From NCBI RefSeq assembly GCF_024343775.1, contig NZ_RJUF01000181.1:1-64000 (forward strand): DNA of 64,000 nt, written 5' to 3'. The position numbers and the translations under genes were made by a program. Numbering within the stretch: position 1 is the stretch's first letter; the number at the start of each line of letters is the position of its first letter. Positions 63,449-64,000 of the stretch are shown one piece after another. Under the pieces are notes generated by a model. That model saw only the letters and a program-made list of their open reading frames with translations. It was not told where the DNA came from and made no database searches. The stretch comes from Lacihabitans soyangensis. Its GTDB lineage: Bacteria; Bacteroidota; Bacteroidia; Cytophagales; Spirosomataceae.

Positions 63449-64000
63449 ATGAAATTCACTTTTAAACAACTCATTATAAGATTATTAATTTTCGGGAGCC
63501 CAATTTGGTTTCTAATTATCTCTTATATTGTTTTTGATCCATTTCATGTAATATATAGTTACGATGCCTATGGAAGTAACTTTCTAAAGACCTACAATAG
63601 AAACAGAATCAGTACTGAAACGTTTCTAAGGAATAATCCAAAATATAAATTTTCTTCATTTATATTTGGTAGTTCAAGGTCAAGTGCCTTTCTCACAAAG
63701 GATTGGTCTACCTTTATTAAAGATCCCTCTCCCTATCATTTTGATGCTTTCAATGATAACATCTCGGGAATAGCTGGTAAAATAAAATTTATAGAAAAAC
63801 AGGGTAACAAGATCTCAAACGCCATATTAGTTGTTGATAATGATACTTTTAACGAGAGTTTTGAAAAGTCAGAGTCCATAGTTCACCTAAAAGATTACCG
63901 TTGGGAGGATTCGACGAATGTCTTCCAATATCATCTGACTTTCTTTAAGTCTTTTTTCAAAAAACAGTATTTTATTTCATTTTTTGATTTAAAAATATTC
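63449..64000 (+). CDS. SGNH-like O-acetylation partner, 3' end outside window
   Basis: The frame from ATG 63449 runs to the window end (184 residues visible). It has one N-terminal membrane segment (residues about 7-30), then an extracytoplasmic part with FIFGSSRSSAF near residue 73, the GDS-like block I of SGNH hydrolases with Ser as candidate nucleophile, as in AlgX/AlgJ-type partners of MBOAT proteins. The catalytic Asp-His lie beyond the edge. It follows the MBOAT gene by three bases, so the two likely act together. Confidence 0.7.
   Translation, partial: MKFTFKQLIIRLLIFGSPIWFLIISYIVFDPFHVIYSYDAYGSNFLKTYNRNRISTETFLRNNPKYKFSSFIFGSSRSSAFLTKDWSTFIKDPSPYHFDAFNDNISGIAGKIKFIEKQGNKISNAILVVDNDTFNESFEKSESIVHLKDYRWEDSTNVFQYHLTFFKSFFKKQYFISFFDLKIF

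Overview
The window is AT-rich chromosomal DNA from a member of the Bacteroidota, most likely the Cytophagales. The indications are a TonB-dependent receptor with an N-terminal carboxypeptidase-like domain, the gliding-motility protein GldC, a subtilase ending in a type IX secretion (T9SS) sorting domain, a serine palmitoyltransferase-like enzyme, PVC-type dehydrogenases, weak or absent Shine-Dalgarno sequences, and many -7 boxes of the Bacteroidota type (TAnnTTTG). The species cannot be named from sequence reading alone.

Layout. Bases 1 to about 3375 are the right end of an integrated element: an IS transposase cut by the window edge, an unrecognised gene and a tyrosine integrase. They end at what looks like the 3' tip of a tRNA or tmRNA gene followed by that gene's orphaned terminator. 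From 3.4 to 9.5 kb come an acyltransferase, a WbsX/GH99-like secreted glycosidase, a Tat-type Gfo/Idh/MocA oxidoreductase, a site-2-protease-like membrane protein and a small hypothetical gene. From 9.6 to 16.2 kb is a sugar-oxidation operon (sugar epimerase/isomerase, Gfo/Idh/MocA oxidoreductase, and a giant ThuA-PVC-CARDB-cupredoxin protein) with a divergent AraC regulator.

From 16.2 to 19.9 kb lies the most unusual part of the window. A compact operon (SatD-like protein, DUF3307 membrane protein, VF530-like protein) and a divergent SF1 helicase are separated by four near-identical 22-bp palindromes spaced exactly 28 bp apart, directly next to a full-consensus promoter. The SatD-like protein reads like a class III nucleotide-cyclase-type domain joined to a helix-turn-helix, so a sensor-regulator acting on this array is a reasonable hypothesis.

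From 20 to 47.9 kb is mostly housekeeping: a GT2 glycosyltransferase, two tandem DinB-like proteins, trpS with PAP2 and DUF2147, a TonB receptor, a six-gene operon (beta-CASP hydrolase, accA, HAD phosphatase, site-2 protease, PlsC-like, MetZ-like), DacB/PBP4, a serine palmitoyltransferase-like cluster, a cytochrome b5-like gene, thiL with an NlpC/P60 protein, a cytochrome-c PVC dehydrogenase, a SelW-like protein and a MacB-like permease.

At 48.0 kb is a tRNA-Leu(CAA) with its promoter and terminator, followed by a candidate small RNA or 17-residue peptide unit on the minus strand. From 48.9 to 64 kb are a MOSC protein, the pyruvate dehydrogenase E1-beta and E2 genes at separate loci, inorganic pyrophosphatase, a thioredoxin, a thiolase, hisG-hisD, a T9SS-sorted subtilase, gldC, a DUF4197 lipoprotein, cinA, and an MBOAT O-acyltransferase with a SGNH-like partner cut by the right edge. 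I found no CRISPR array, rRNA, prophage structural genes or replication origin.
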